This document shows, piece by piece, positions 6,319 through 14,691 of a stretch of 15,543 nt of DNA. The stretch lies in assembly GCA_027492445.1 (NCBI GenBank), contig JAPUES010000024.1:6078-21620 (forward strand), given 5' to 3'. The position numbers and the translations under genes were made by a program. The notes beneath the pieces were generated by a model. It saw only the letters and a list, made by a program, of their open reading frames with translations. It ran no database searches and was not told where the DNA came from. The stretch's first letter is position 1, and the number at the start of each line of letters is the position of its first letter. This stretch comes from Sporomusaceae bacterium. Lineage in GTDB: Bacteria > Bacillota > Negativicutes > DSM-13327.

Positions 6319-9300
6319 TTAAGGATTTTTTTGCACTTCAATTCCCATAGCACTCAAGGTTGTCCATAAGGGTTCTAGGGCCTTCTCCCGATTTCGATAG
6401 AAATGACTGCCCCGAATTTTCCAGAAATTCCAGCCTACTCTTTCTAAAACGTGCTGTCGCTCTAGTTTTTCCTCCCATCGTTCAATACCCTGCCATGCAT
6501 CCCCATCACATACTACTGCTAACCTTGTAGTAGCCCCTTCTATAATAATAGGAATACGATAATCATGAGTACCAACTTTACACTCTGGGATGACCTTATA
6601 GCCCCGTAGGCTTATTTCTTTATATACATCTTGGAGAAATTGACTTGAGCCATATTTACGAAAGATTTGCATTGCCGTTTCATTTTTTTCTTGACTAAGT
6701 CCAAATTCTTGGCAGTAGGTTAATAAACGATACCTCATACAACTTTCCTGTAAATCCTCAAGGCCTAGAGAATGGAAAACCCACATTTGTTCTTTTGCTC
6801 GACTGGTTGCCACATTAAATCGCTGTTCATCCGTACTTTTATTAAGTATCCCATTACGCGTATTTGGGGCTGCAACCATGGAAATAAACATTACATCTCG
6901 TTCATCTCCCTGAAAAGAATAAGCATCCCCACAAATAATTTTACGATTTATAATTTCTTTTTCGCCAAGCTCTTCTTGCAGCAATTGTTCTATAACATAA
7001 GCCTGGTCCTTCCCTTGCAGAGAAATAACGCCCATGGTCTTATGTCGATATTCTTCTTTACTGCATAGCTCTACTATTTTATGTACTACAGCTTGGGCTT
7101 CCCCCTGATTAATAGCAGCTACGCCTTCTTTTCGATAACCATTAACACGTACAAGAGCAATTGGCGGCATTAACCGATCTGAAGCAGGAACCCGCAAAGG
7201 TTCAATACTTCCGCCATAAAACTCCTGATTGCTAAAGCCAATAATCTCTGGAACACATCTAAAATGCTCACTAAGCATAATTTGTTGTCCAGGAAAGACG
7301 CGTAGTGCCGTATCATATAAACTATCCTGCAACGTAAAGCGCTCTCGTTGAGGAATGTGATAAAGATAATGTTCAATTAAATCATTGATTTCTTCTTGAT
7401 CTGTCCCTACAGCCTCAGGACTAATTTGGCGGTCATCACCAACGATGATTGCCCTTTTCCCCCGAAACAAGGCACTTAACGCAAACAAATTACTTTGGCT
7501 GCTTTCATCGACAATCACAACATCAAAGGGCTGCTGGGTTGGTCTAAAATTTTCAATCACTCGGTTTATAGGCATAATCCACACAGGTACTGCACTGCGG
7601 CAAATTGCCATTTCTTTTTTGGCATCGGCTTGATGTTTGGCAACATACTTTCCAGTTCCCTTGCCAATTCTGCGAATGGTTTGAATCCAAGAACGCAGGC
7701 TTCTCCTTTGGATTTCTGTGGTGCGTAAGTTTTGTTCTAACCAGGTCGACTTAGAAACAATGGTTTGTATCAGGCGAGCTTCTTCTTGGCGGGCTCTATG
7801 TAATTGCTCATAATTATAATCCAAGCGAATGCGAGCCGATTGTTTTTTAAGCCAACAATCAGCCCTTTTCCACTCCCAAGCATAGCGCCATGTTGCTGGC
7901 GGTTGATTGCACTCCTTAGCTCTTACCATACTTTCAATTTGAACAGTAAAACGGGGAGCACACGCATATAAACGATTTCTAAGATCTAACATTTCATGGA
8001 TTTTACTTTCATTAGAATGAAGCTTGCGTAGTTCTAATAGGACTTGCTGCCATGTAGCGTCATCACCAATTCGATAGGCATCATATAACCTTCCCCAAGC
8101 AGGATGAGGGTTTTCTTCTGCCAACCCTTTCTTTAAATATAGGGAAAAGGTTTCAAATTCTTGATACAATAAATTATATTCTAATAATTGGACATGATAA
8201 ATAATTCCTTGTGCCAAATTTGCTAGCCATGTTAGGTTTACCCATTCATGGTTACCCAAAGGATTACTTTCTTGGATAACTTCTAGTAATAGTGGCAAAT
8301 GTTCGCTGCGCCAATCGAAAACCCGTTGTATCACTTCAATATTTTTTTCAATGGCTTGTAGGATGCCCTTATCCGTCTCTTCTAGTAGTGGACCATTTAC
8401 AGCAGAAATACTATGATTCCATTTTAGTATAAGACGTGTTCTCGCCTCTACTAAAGCAAGATATTGCAGCAAATTCCCTAAATCCTCTGCGGTTCGAAGG
8501 TTAGAACCATTGACTGTAAGAGTTTCTAACAGGTACAGTGTTTTCTTGCCCGTAAAGGTTTTGAACATAAAGCTTGGTGTTTGATGGTTTGCTAGTTCTG
8601 ATTTTAGTAATTCTGCATCCATTTTCACTTGGCGAAGATCAAGGGCTTCTGGAATAGCGAACGCGATTTCTGCCATTCGATGCTCTACCTCACGAATAGC
8701 ACGAATTTTGGCCTTACAATCGATCATAAATCTTTGCCAATAACTAACTTGATTTTCTCTATATACAATATCTTCTAAGATTTTAATAAGCCATTCCTCT
8801 TGAAATAATCCTAAGGTTGCGCCAGCCTTTTCAATAATTTCAAGGGCCTCAGGAGCTTTACGATTGGCCTTCTTTGAGAAAACCCACCCCTTAGTATGTT
8901 CCTTGCGAATCTCATTCTCTGCTCCTAATTCCTCTAAGCGCAGAAATAAGCTTTTCATTTCTTCCGTACTAGGAAGGTTTTCTAAAGAAGGTCGATGCTG
9001 CAGTATCTGATCCGACTCTTCCTTAGTTATCTCCTCTAGCAAGCCATATAAACTGACCAGTTGGGCATCGGACAAGGGCAGCTTTGTTGCTTCATCCAAT
9101 TCATCTGGAATCCAGCCATATTCACTTTGATGGGTTGCAAGCCAATTCGCTAATTCCAAGGGAGTAAATTCTTCCTCTGCAAAGAAAATACTACTATTTT
9201 CTGCCTCAATAGCACAACTTAGTTTACCCTTATATTTCTTATTTTTTTCTTTACACTCTATTAATTCTTGGCGCAGTCGCTCAATCTCAATGGTGGTGCG

Positions 9301-10656
9301 ATCCACATTCACTTGATCTAAGCCTTCCGATATCTTCGTCACTGCTACCTCAAGTTCCTGAACGGACCGAGCATCACCACCCATTACACTAACGCATAGC
9401 GGCGCTATCTCTGGCAGCTTGTCTCGAATCATATCACCGAGTACGTGTAGCGCTCGGTGTGTCTGACTTGTAATCAGCACTCGTTTCCCATGAGCTAAGA
9501 GATGGGCTATTAAATTTACAATGGTATGGCTTTTACCCGTTCCTGGAGGACCTTGTACAACCACACCAATATTTTTACTTAACTTATTAACAATTTCTCT
9601 TTGTTCTTCATTCGCTGGAAGAGGAAACAATACTTCTTCCCCAAGTTTATTCCACTCTAAATTATCCTCCTCATCCTGATTGCTTATATCCATAGAAGCT
9701 AAGGCTTTTATACTTGGAGGAACTTCATAGCCTCTTTTTATTTCGTCAATAATATCCTGTAACTCTGTGTGCCATTGCCGCCCCGTCATACTGCGTACAA
9801 ATAACAGAGGAGCATGATAGATAATCGGATCTGTCCCTAAGAATACATTTCTGCCCGAAATTATTTCATTGTGTACTTTCCCCGCCGGTGATAGCATTTC
9901 CACTAATTCCTTGAAGAATATTTTTGCAACATCTTCTTCCCAAGGATCCATTCCCACATCTTGTATAAAATTTTCTAAGGAGTTTTTTTGATCAGGATTT
10001 ATTCTTTCATCATTACTAAGCATATCTAGTTCAAGACTAGTCCCACTGCTAGCTGGGAGAAAATAAAATACTTCTTTTTGGTGGTCAAATAGAAGTTCCA
10101 TTCTCGTTGTAAATAAGGGGCGACAAATTTGAGCTTCATTACTATTCCATGCCAGTAAGCCGTGACCCCAAACAAGCTCTGTACCATCTCCTTCTCGTTC
10201 AAGGCGCTGATAAAGAGCAAATAATTGTCTATATACTTTTTGAGTTGGGATTTTGCCTTGATTGGCTAGCAACCAAGGTTTCCATTCTTCCTGTAACCAT
10301 CTTTCCCAAACTAGCACTCGATTCCTATCAGCCTCAAAAGTTATGCTTTCTTGCACCGTTAAACCAGGCAACTGTTTATGTACCTCGGGAGGACTGTCTA
10401 GTTCATCCCCTTCTAATATTACCCATTCTAGCAAAATTTCAGGAACCTTGGGAAATGGCGTTAGAACTTGTTTATACACTTCTAACCAGGCAGCTGGATT
10501 CTTGGTCTTGGGTGTAAGCAGACATCCGCCACCAGTTGGTAATTCTTGTTGCCACCAATATATATCCTTATATTCCAAGAAATTTTTAACAATAGGAACT
10601 GTTCTATTTTTTAAGGCTAGTAAATATTCAAACACTTGCATACTATTTGCTGACAT
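6319..10656 (-). CDS. Very large SF1 (Upf1-like) helicase with C-terminal nuclease-like domain
   Basis: A 1445-residue cytoplasmic protein. Helicase motifs: I QGPPGTGKS (368-376), Ia VLITSQTHRA (393-402), II VIVDESSQ (1047-1054), III VGDDRQISP (1072-1080), IV SEHFRC (1129-1134), V GDAYSFQGDERDV (1243-1255), VI RFNVATSRAKEQM (1279-1291). This pattern is SF1B, as in Upf1/Dna2-type AAA_11/AAA_12 proteins, so ATP-driven strand unwinding is expected. About 600 residues between Ia and II are helical and charged, probably coiled coil. Residues about 1336-1440 resemble the Vsr-like REase_MTES_1575 domain (CDGDAW, RWEEKLERQ, GWNFWKIRGSHFYR), but the expected catalytic acidic residues look replaced. 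The first 350 residues are unassigned. The start has GAGGTGA 4 bases upstream. It appears to be a single-gene unit. Such helicase-nuclease proteins often serve phage defence or DNA repair; which applies here is not shown. Confidence 0.92.
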   Translation of the reverse strand: MSANSMQVFEYLLALKNRTVPIVKNFLEYKDIYWWQQELPTGGGCLLTPKTKNPAAWLEVYKQVLTPFPKVPEILLEWVILEGDELDSPPEVHKQLPGLTVQESITFEADRNRVLVWERWLQEEWKPWLLANQGKIPTQKVYRQLFALYQRLEREGDGTELVWGHGLLAWNSNEAQICRPLFTTRMELLFDHQKEVFYFLPASSGTSLELDMLSNDERINPDQKNSLENFIQDVGMDPWEEDVAKIFFKELVEMLSPAGKVHNEIISGRNVFLGTDPIIYHAPLLFVRSMTGRQWHTELQDIIDEIKRGYEVPPSIKALASMDISNQDEEDNLEWNKLGEEVLFPLPANEEQREIVNKLSKNIGVVVQGPPGTGKSHTIVNLIAHLLAHGKRVLITSQTHRALHVLGDMIRDKLPEIAPLCVSVMGGDARSVQELEVAVTKISEGLDQVNVDRTTIEIERLRQELIECKEKNKKYKGKLSCAIEAENSSIFFAEEEFTPLELANWLATHQSEYGWIPDELDEATKLPLSDAQLVSLYGLLEEITKEESDQILQHRPSLENLPSTEEMKSLFLRLEELGAENEIRKEHTKGWVFSKKANRKAPEALEIIEKAGATLGLFQEEWLIKILEDIVYRENQVSYWQRFMIDCKAKIRAIREVEHRMAEIAFAIPEALDLRQVKMDAELLKSELANHQTPSFMFKTFTGKKTLYLLETLTVNGSNLRTAEDLGNLLQYLALVEARTRLILKWNHSISAVNGPLLEETDKGILQAIEKNIEVIQRVFDWRSEHLPLLLEVIQESNPLGNHEWVNLTWLANLAQGIIYHVQLLEYNLLYQEFETFSLYLKKGLAEENPHPAWGRLYDAYRIGDDATWQQVLLELRKLHSNESKIHEMLDLRNRLYACAPRFTVQIESMVRAKECNQPPATWRYAWEWKRADCWLKKQSARIRLDYNYEQLHRARQEEARLIQTIVSKSTWLEQNLRTTEIQRRSLRSWIQTIRRIGKGTGKYVAKHQADAKKEMAICRSAVPVWIMPINRVIENFRPTQQPFDVVIVDESSQSNLFALSALFRGKRAIIVGDDRQISPEAVGTDQEEINDLIEHYLYHIPQRERFTLQDSLYDTALRVFPGQQIMLSEHFRCVPEIIGFSNQEFYGGSIEPLRVPASDRLMPPIALVRVNGYRKEGVAAINQGEAQAVVHKIVELCSKEEYRHKTMGVISLQGKDQAYVIEQLLQEELGEKEIINRKIICGDAYSFQGDERDVMFISMVAAPNTRNGILNKSTDEQRFNVATSRAKEQMWVFHSLGLEDLQESCMRYRLLTYCQEFGLSQEKNETAMQIFRKYGSSQFLQDVYKEISLRGYKVIPECKVGTHDYRIPIIIEGATTRLAVVCDGDAWQGIERWEEKLERQHVLERVGWNFWKIRGSHFYRNREKALEPLWTTLSAMGIEVQKNP

Positions 10657-10792
10657 ACTTTCACCTCACAGCTAAAATAACCTCTTATACTACCCTTTAC
10701 ATGTTCTTTATTTTTCTAGTTATAACGACATTTTACCACAATATGCCTATTTGTTACAGTTATAAAAGTAGGAGTCACACTTGTTTCTCCTC

Positions 10793-10821
10793 TTGATATT
10801 AAAATTACACCTATTTGTAAG
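10793..10821 (+). promoter_or_regulatory. Possible promoter of the small plus-strand gene
   Basis: TTGATA (10793-10798, five of six consensus bases) is followed after 17 bases by TGTAAG (10816-10821, four of six). It would give a leader of about 75 bases. The boxes overlap 7-bp inverted arms TCCTCTT (10788-10794) and AAGAGGA (10819-10825), which could be a regulator site. Confidence 0.4.
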
Positions 10822-10842
10822 AGGATTTTTCTCAGCAATGAA

Positions 10843-10872
10843 GAATAAAAGAATATTGTTAACCTTTTATTC
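10843..10872 (+). repeat. Leader stem-loop before the small gene
   Basis: Perfect 9-bp arms GAATAAAAG and CTTTTATTC (10843-10851 and 10864-10872) around a 12-base loop. It would form in the 5' leader of the 69-aa gene, ending about 17 bases before its ribosome binding site. No T-run follows, so it is not an intrinsic terminator. An operator or mRNA stabiliser is possible. Confidence 0.6.
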
Positions 10873-10903
10873 ACTTCTTACACAAAACTAAGGGGGTTAT
10901 TTA

Positions 10904-11113
10904 ATGCCTATTGTCGAACAAGCCTTTCGCGTTACTGAGCGTACTAGTATTGTAAAAGCAGATTATCCTACAACTTGTCTTTTTCAATTTTTCGTAAATG
11001 GACGTCTCCAATATAAAACTACTTATAGCATAGAAGGAGATTCCATTGATTTAGGTTTTGATTGCTTAGTCCGCGGTGACTTAGTACAGTTATTTTATTT
11101 CCTCCCAGAATAA
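10904..11113 (+). CDS. Small hypothetical protein, possibly DUF4183-like
   Basis: A 69-residue protein and the only convincing plus-strand gene. AGGGGG lies 7 bases before the ATG, and a strong terminator follows the stop. No signal peptide or membrane segment is seen. The core FFVNGRLQYKTTYSIEGDSIDLG and the ending RGDLVQLFYF look like a short all-beta domain. The pattern F-V-N-G-x-L-Q...Y...G..I.L...GD.V resembles DUF4183-type domains found in some spore or surface proteins of Firmicutes; this is recalled resemblance, not a proven match. Function is unknown. Its own promoter and terminator make it monocistronic, between a helicase gene and a signalling operon. Confidence 0.75.
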   Translation: MPIVEQAFRVTERTSIVKADYPTTCLFQFFVNGRLQYKTTYSIEGDSIDLGFDCLVRGDLVQLFYFLPE

Positions 11114-11127
11114 TCTTCTTATTTCAC

Positions 11128-11169
11128 AAAAGACCTACAAGCCAAATTTGGTTCTTGTAGGTCTTTTTT
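11128..11169. terminator. Bidirectional intrinsic terminator
   Basis: Perfect 14-bp arms AAAAGACCTACAAG and CTTGTAGGTCTTTT around a 12-base loop, followed by a run of six T on the plus strand. The A-rich foot gives a T4 run in the minus direction. It lies between two convergent genes, the 69-aa gene (ends 11113) and the HPt gene (ends 11187), and can serve both. Confidence 0.93.
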
Positions 11170-11186
11170 CATGTTCCTAACTTTGT

Positions 11187-11540
11187 TTAACTACTCGCTT
11201 CATTTTCTGCAAAGAATTTTTCTATATACTCTTTAAATACAGTAAGTTCTGCTGCTAGCTTAGGTAGGTAGGGAGCTACCTCTGCCCCTCCTCCTTGCTT
11301 TACAATTTTTTCTGCTTCGGTTGCAAATTCAGTAATTTTATGTATTCTAAGATTTGATGAGGCACCTTTAATCGCATGCATCACCTGGCCAACTGTTATA
11401 TAATCCATACTCTGCATAGCACTTTCACAACTCTCTAGCAAACCATCCATCTCTTCAAAGTAGATCTCGACAATTTCTTTATATTCACCAGTGGTGAACA
11501 TAAGTTCCTCGGCAACTACTATTACATTATATTCTTTCAT
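11187..11540 (-). CDS. Stand-alone HPt phosphotransfer protein
   Basis: A 117-residue soluble helical protein with the HPt signature MHAIKGASSNLRI; H55 is the expected phosphate carrier. The length is normal for a free HPt domain with short extensions. There is no ATPase or receiver domain, so it should shuttle phosphate between receiver domains. It starts 16 bp after the hybrid kinase stop with AAGGA 9 bases before the ATG, so it is co-transcribed with the kinase and most likely takes phosphate from its last receiver domain. Its downstream partner is not in the window. The Hpt domain call is firm; the partner is inferred. Confidence 0.92.
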   Translation of the reverse strand: MKEYNVIVVAEELMFTTGEYKEIVEIYFEEMDGLLESCESAMQSMDYITVGQVMHAIKGASSNLRIHKITEFATEAEKIVKQGGGAEVAPYLPKLAAELTVFKEYIEKFFAENEASS

Positions 11541-11556
11541 TTCTACACATCCTTTT

Positions 11557-14500
11557 TTAATGTAACCAATTTTCTAGGACTTGTTGTAATTGTTTAGAAT
11601 TAATGGGTTTACTAATATAATCATCCATGCCTGCAACTAAACATTTTTCCTTATCCCCTTGCATGGCATTGGCAGTCATGGCAACTATCGGAATGTGTTT
11701 TCCAGAGTTTTTTTCCTGTTCCCGAATGGCAATGGTTGCTTCAAACCCATCCATCTCAGGCATTTGACAATCCATCAGTACTAAAGCATAACTTCCCTTA
11801 TCTACAGCTTCTACTGCCTCGCGCCCATTCATAGCAAGCTGTACCTGATAGCCCATTTTTTCTAATAACATCGTTGCTAATTTTTGATTCGTCCGATTGT
11901 CCTCGACAAGTAAGATCTGATAGGAAGCTATATCCTTCTTCAATAAAGTTGGGCTAGCCACTTCCCCACCAGTCGGTACACGAACTATAATATCCTTATT
12001 CATTATCGCTGTAACAGCTTCAAATAACTGGGTTTTCTTAATAGGTTTTGATAAATGTCCAGCAACTCCAGCTTCTAATACCTCTGTTTTATGTCCTTTT
12101 ACATCATACATTGTAATAAGAAGTATCTTACTTTTTGCAAGTTGCGGTTCATTCTTTAGCATCTTAACTACCACTGCCCAGTCTTGCTGCTCTAAATCAG
12201 CCTGTAAGATAACCAGTTCACAAGGCAACGCAGCATAGGCCTCTTGCTGCAATACAGTTAGGGCTGCCTTGGACTGCGCAATGTAGGTCTTCATTCCCCA
12301 AGACGCCAAATAGCTTTGAAGAATTTCCTGGCTAGTTATATTATCATCAATAAGAATGGCTCTTAGCCCCTCGAAAGGAAGGGTATTGCTATTTTCTATC
12401 TTCTGTTCCTTAGGACTGCAGTGAAGACGAACGGTAAAATAAAATATGGAACCTTCACCCGTCGTACTTTCTACTCCAATTTCTCCTCCCATAAGCTCTA
12501 CCAGCCTTTTAGAAATGGATAATCCTAGACCAGTTCCCCCATATTTACGTGTGGTAGAACCATCAGCTTGCGTAAAAGGCTGAAATAAGGAGTTTCTTGC
12601 TTCTTTAGAAAGCCCTATGCCCGTATCTTTTATTTCAAATCGGATATGGGCTTGTTTCTCGTCTTTTTCAAGGAGTGTTGCCCGAATAAACACCTCACCA
12701 ACCTCGGTAAATTTTACAGCATTCCCGGCAAGATTAAGAAGTACTTGGCGTAGCCGCCCAGGATCACCTTCTAGCAATAAGCCAATAGCAGGATCAATAA
12801 AGGTCATTACCGCAAGTCCCTTTTCCCTAGCCTTCCAAGAAACAAGATCGGCTACTTCCTCTGTAAGAGCAACAAGATCAAAGTCGATAGATTCCAATAC
12901 TAATTTCCCAGCTTCAATCTTAGAAAAATCTAAAATATCGTTGATAATATCTAATAAGGCCTTTCCTGAATTTTGCACCATGCCTAACAGTTCTCTTTGC
13001 TCAGCTGTCAAGGATGTTTCAAGCAATAATTCTGTCATGCCAATGATTGGATTCATGGGCGTGCGTATTTCATGACTCATATTAGCTAAAAACTCACTTT
13101 TAGCCCGATTAGCAGCTTCTGATACTTCTTTAGCTTGTTGAAGTTGCTGTTCGGCAATGACTCGCTCAGTAACGTCAGTTAATGTCCCTGAAATCCCCAT
13201 GACATGCCCATTTTTGTCTAATAATATTTTTGCATAGACTTCAATCCAACGAACCCCTTCTTCTTTCGTCAGATAACGAATGGTATGCCGGCAGTGTTCT
13301 TTCTGTCGTTCTAGCAATGCGTTATAGAATTCATTAACAAGGGATTGATCTTCAAGATAAATATAGCTTATAGATTTCTTGCCAATACTCTCTTCGATTG
13401 AAAAACCTGTGATTTCAGTCCATGCCGGATTTAAGAATAGCCAGCGTCCGTCTAGATCAATCTGGAAGATGACTTCCGAGATATTATTGACAACCGTTCG
13501 ATATTGCTCCCGGCTCTCACTTAACGCCTCATCAGCTCGTCGTTTTTCTCTTAAACTATCTAAGAAAGTATTAAACCACCGAATAAGTTCGCCAATCTCA
13601 TCTTTTAAAGACAAATCTGACAACCGTTTTTCTTCATCAATCGTTCCGTCTTTAATTTCCTTAAAAAGATCTGTAATATTTTTTATCGGCACTACCACTT
13701 TTCTCGACATGCTGATCGAGAATAAAAATATCACTACTAGACACAGGCCAAATACAATGACGGTGGTATTTCGGATAAGTATTGTTTTGGCGACTAGCTT
13801 ATCAACAGGAATAAGATTAATAAGGGTCCAGCCATTCTTCGCCGATTTACTATAGGTAATGAACATTTCCTGACCATTTATATTGTCAACAAAAGACCCT
13901 CTCTCTTGGGTTAGCCTCTTCATGAACAGGGAATCTACCTTATTGCCAATCTGCATTTTATCCTTATAAAACACTATCCGGTTTTTCTCATCAACAATTA
14001 TCATGGTAGTATCTTGGTCGAGTTTACTTTGACTAAAATGTTCATAAAAAACATCAACATTATAATTAACAATTAAGAGCCCTGCCGGTTTTTCTTGTAA
14101 ATTCTGAAGATCAAATGTTGTAAATACTTTTGCAGCCGTTATCACTTTTTTGTGATCTGAGTTTATATTTACATTATCTTCAATGCCTGTCCATACGACA
14201 AGAGGTTGTTTTTCCATTGCTTCCGCTAAAATACTATTTTTTAATTCTTGATGTATGTCTTTTACGTTAAGAGTATCCCCGATATGATAATGCATTCCCC
14301 TTGAGGTAAACACATCAATGGAAACAAGTCCTTTCAAATTACTATAACCACTTAATATATAGCCAATTTTCGCTTGTGTTGCTAAGTTCGTATAGTCATC
14401 AATCGCAGTTCCTTCATCGGTCACTACCTTTTTAATTTCTTCAATACTCGATAAGTTGGCAATCAAGCTTTCTACTTCTTCTAATAATAGCTCCATATAA

Positions 14501-14673
14501 TCTTTTTGTTTATCCATCAATGCTTCTGTATATTCTCTAACCTCATCTTGAATAATAGTTTTTGAAATTTCAAAGGACGTCCAACCAATTACAATTAAAG
14601 GTAAAACGCTTGTTACTAGTAAAAAAAGTAGCAATTTCCCTGTGAGGCTATTCCATTGCAATATTTTCTTCAT
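11557..14673 (-). CDS. Membrane hybrid sensor histidine kinase with two receiver domains
   Basis: A 1038-residue inner-membrane sensor. Membrane segments lie at about 12-32 and 298-321, with a Cache-like extracytoplasmic sensor between them. HAMP follows at about 322-376, then PAS/PAC at about 388-505, HisKA with H534 (NMSHEIRTPMN), and HATPase_c at about 632-750 (N box NLAGNAVKF, DTGIGL, YGGTGLGLSI). Receiver 1 is at about 770-892 and receiver 2 at about 918-1036. Receiver 2 is complete (E924/D925, D968 in VLMDCQMPEMDG, T1000, K1022). Receiver 1 keeps D776/D777 and K876 but has Q824 where the phosphoacceptor Asp is expected (VILQAD), so it is probably a pseudo-receiver. Kinase, binding protein and HPt form one operon with gaps of 18 and 16 bp. 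The layout recalls TorT/TorS and LuxP/LuxQ, where a periplasmic protein modulates a hybrid kinase. The start has AAGGGAT upstream. Confidence 0.95.
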   Translation of the reverse strand: MKKILQWNSLTGKLLLFLLVTSVLPLIVIGWTSFEISKTIIQDEVREYTEALMDKQKDYMELLLEEVESLIANLSSIEEIKKVVTDEGTAIDDYTNLATQAKIGYILSGYSNLKGLVSIDVFTSRGMHYHIGDTLNVKDIHQELKNSILAEAMEKQPLVVWTGIEDNVNINSDHKKVITAAKVFTTFDLQNLQEKPAGLLIVNYNVDVFYEHFSQSKLDQDTTMIIVDEKNRIVFYKDKMQIGNKVDSLFMKRLTQERGSFVDNINGQEMFITYSKSAKNGWTLINLIPVDKLVAKTILIRNTTVIVFGLCLVVIFLFSISMSRKVVVPIKNITDLFKEIKDGTIDEEKRLSDLSLKDEIGELIRWFNTFLDSLREKRRADEALSESREQYRTVVNNISEVIFQIDLDGRWLFLNPAWTEITGFSIEESIGKKSISYIYLEDQSLVNEFYNALLERQKEHCRHTIRYLTKEEGVRWIEVYAKILLDKNGHVMGISGTLTDVTERVIAEQQLQQAKEVSEAANRAKSEFLANMSHEIRTPMNPIIGMTELLLETSLTAEQRELLGMVQNSGKALLDIINDILDFSKIEAGKLVLESIDFDLVALTEEVADLVSWKAREKGLAVMTFIDPAIGLLLEGDPGRLRQVLLNLAGNAVKFTEVGEVFIRATLLEKDEKQAHIRFEIKDTGIGLSKEARNSLFQPFTQADGSTTRKYGGTGLGLSISKRLVELMGGEIGVESTTGEGSIFYFTVRLHCSPKEQKIENSNTLPFEGLRAILIDDNITSQEILQSYLASWGMKTYIAQSKAALTVLQQEAYAALPCELVILQADLEQQDWAVVVKMLKNEPQLAKSKILLITMYDVKGHKTEVLEAGVAGHLSKPIKKTQLFEAVTAIMNKDIIVRVPTGGEVASPTLLKKDIASYQILLVEDNRTNQKLATMLLEKMGYQVQLAMNGREAVEAVDKGSYALVLMDCQMPEMDGFEATIAIREQEKNSGKHIPIVAMTANAMQGDKEKCLVAGMDDYISKPINSKQLQQVLENWLH

Positions 14674-14691
14674 TTTAATCCCTTCAAATCA

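Larger units (their letters stand above)
10657..10903. other. Divergent intergenic region, helicase gene and small plus-strand gene
   Basis: This 247-bp AT-rich stretch separates two genes that start in opposite directions. It holds a plausible plus-strand promoter (10793-10821) and two stem-forming repeats. For the helicase gene only its ribosome binding site is clear; no -35/-10 pair convinced me. An 8-bp palindrome GTTATAAC lies at 10719-10726. Confidence 0.6.

Noticed and set aside
10149..10675. Plus-strand frames of 122 and 137 codons inside the start of the helicase gene
   Set aside because: They are antisense shadows of a helicase frame that has a good ribosome binding site and continuous protein; their translations show no domain.
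10718..10765. AGTTATAA direct repeat with 40-bp spacing in the intergenic region
   Set aside because: The 8-bp AT-rich motif can easily recur by chance in this AT-rich stretch, and no matching promoter was found to give it meaning.
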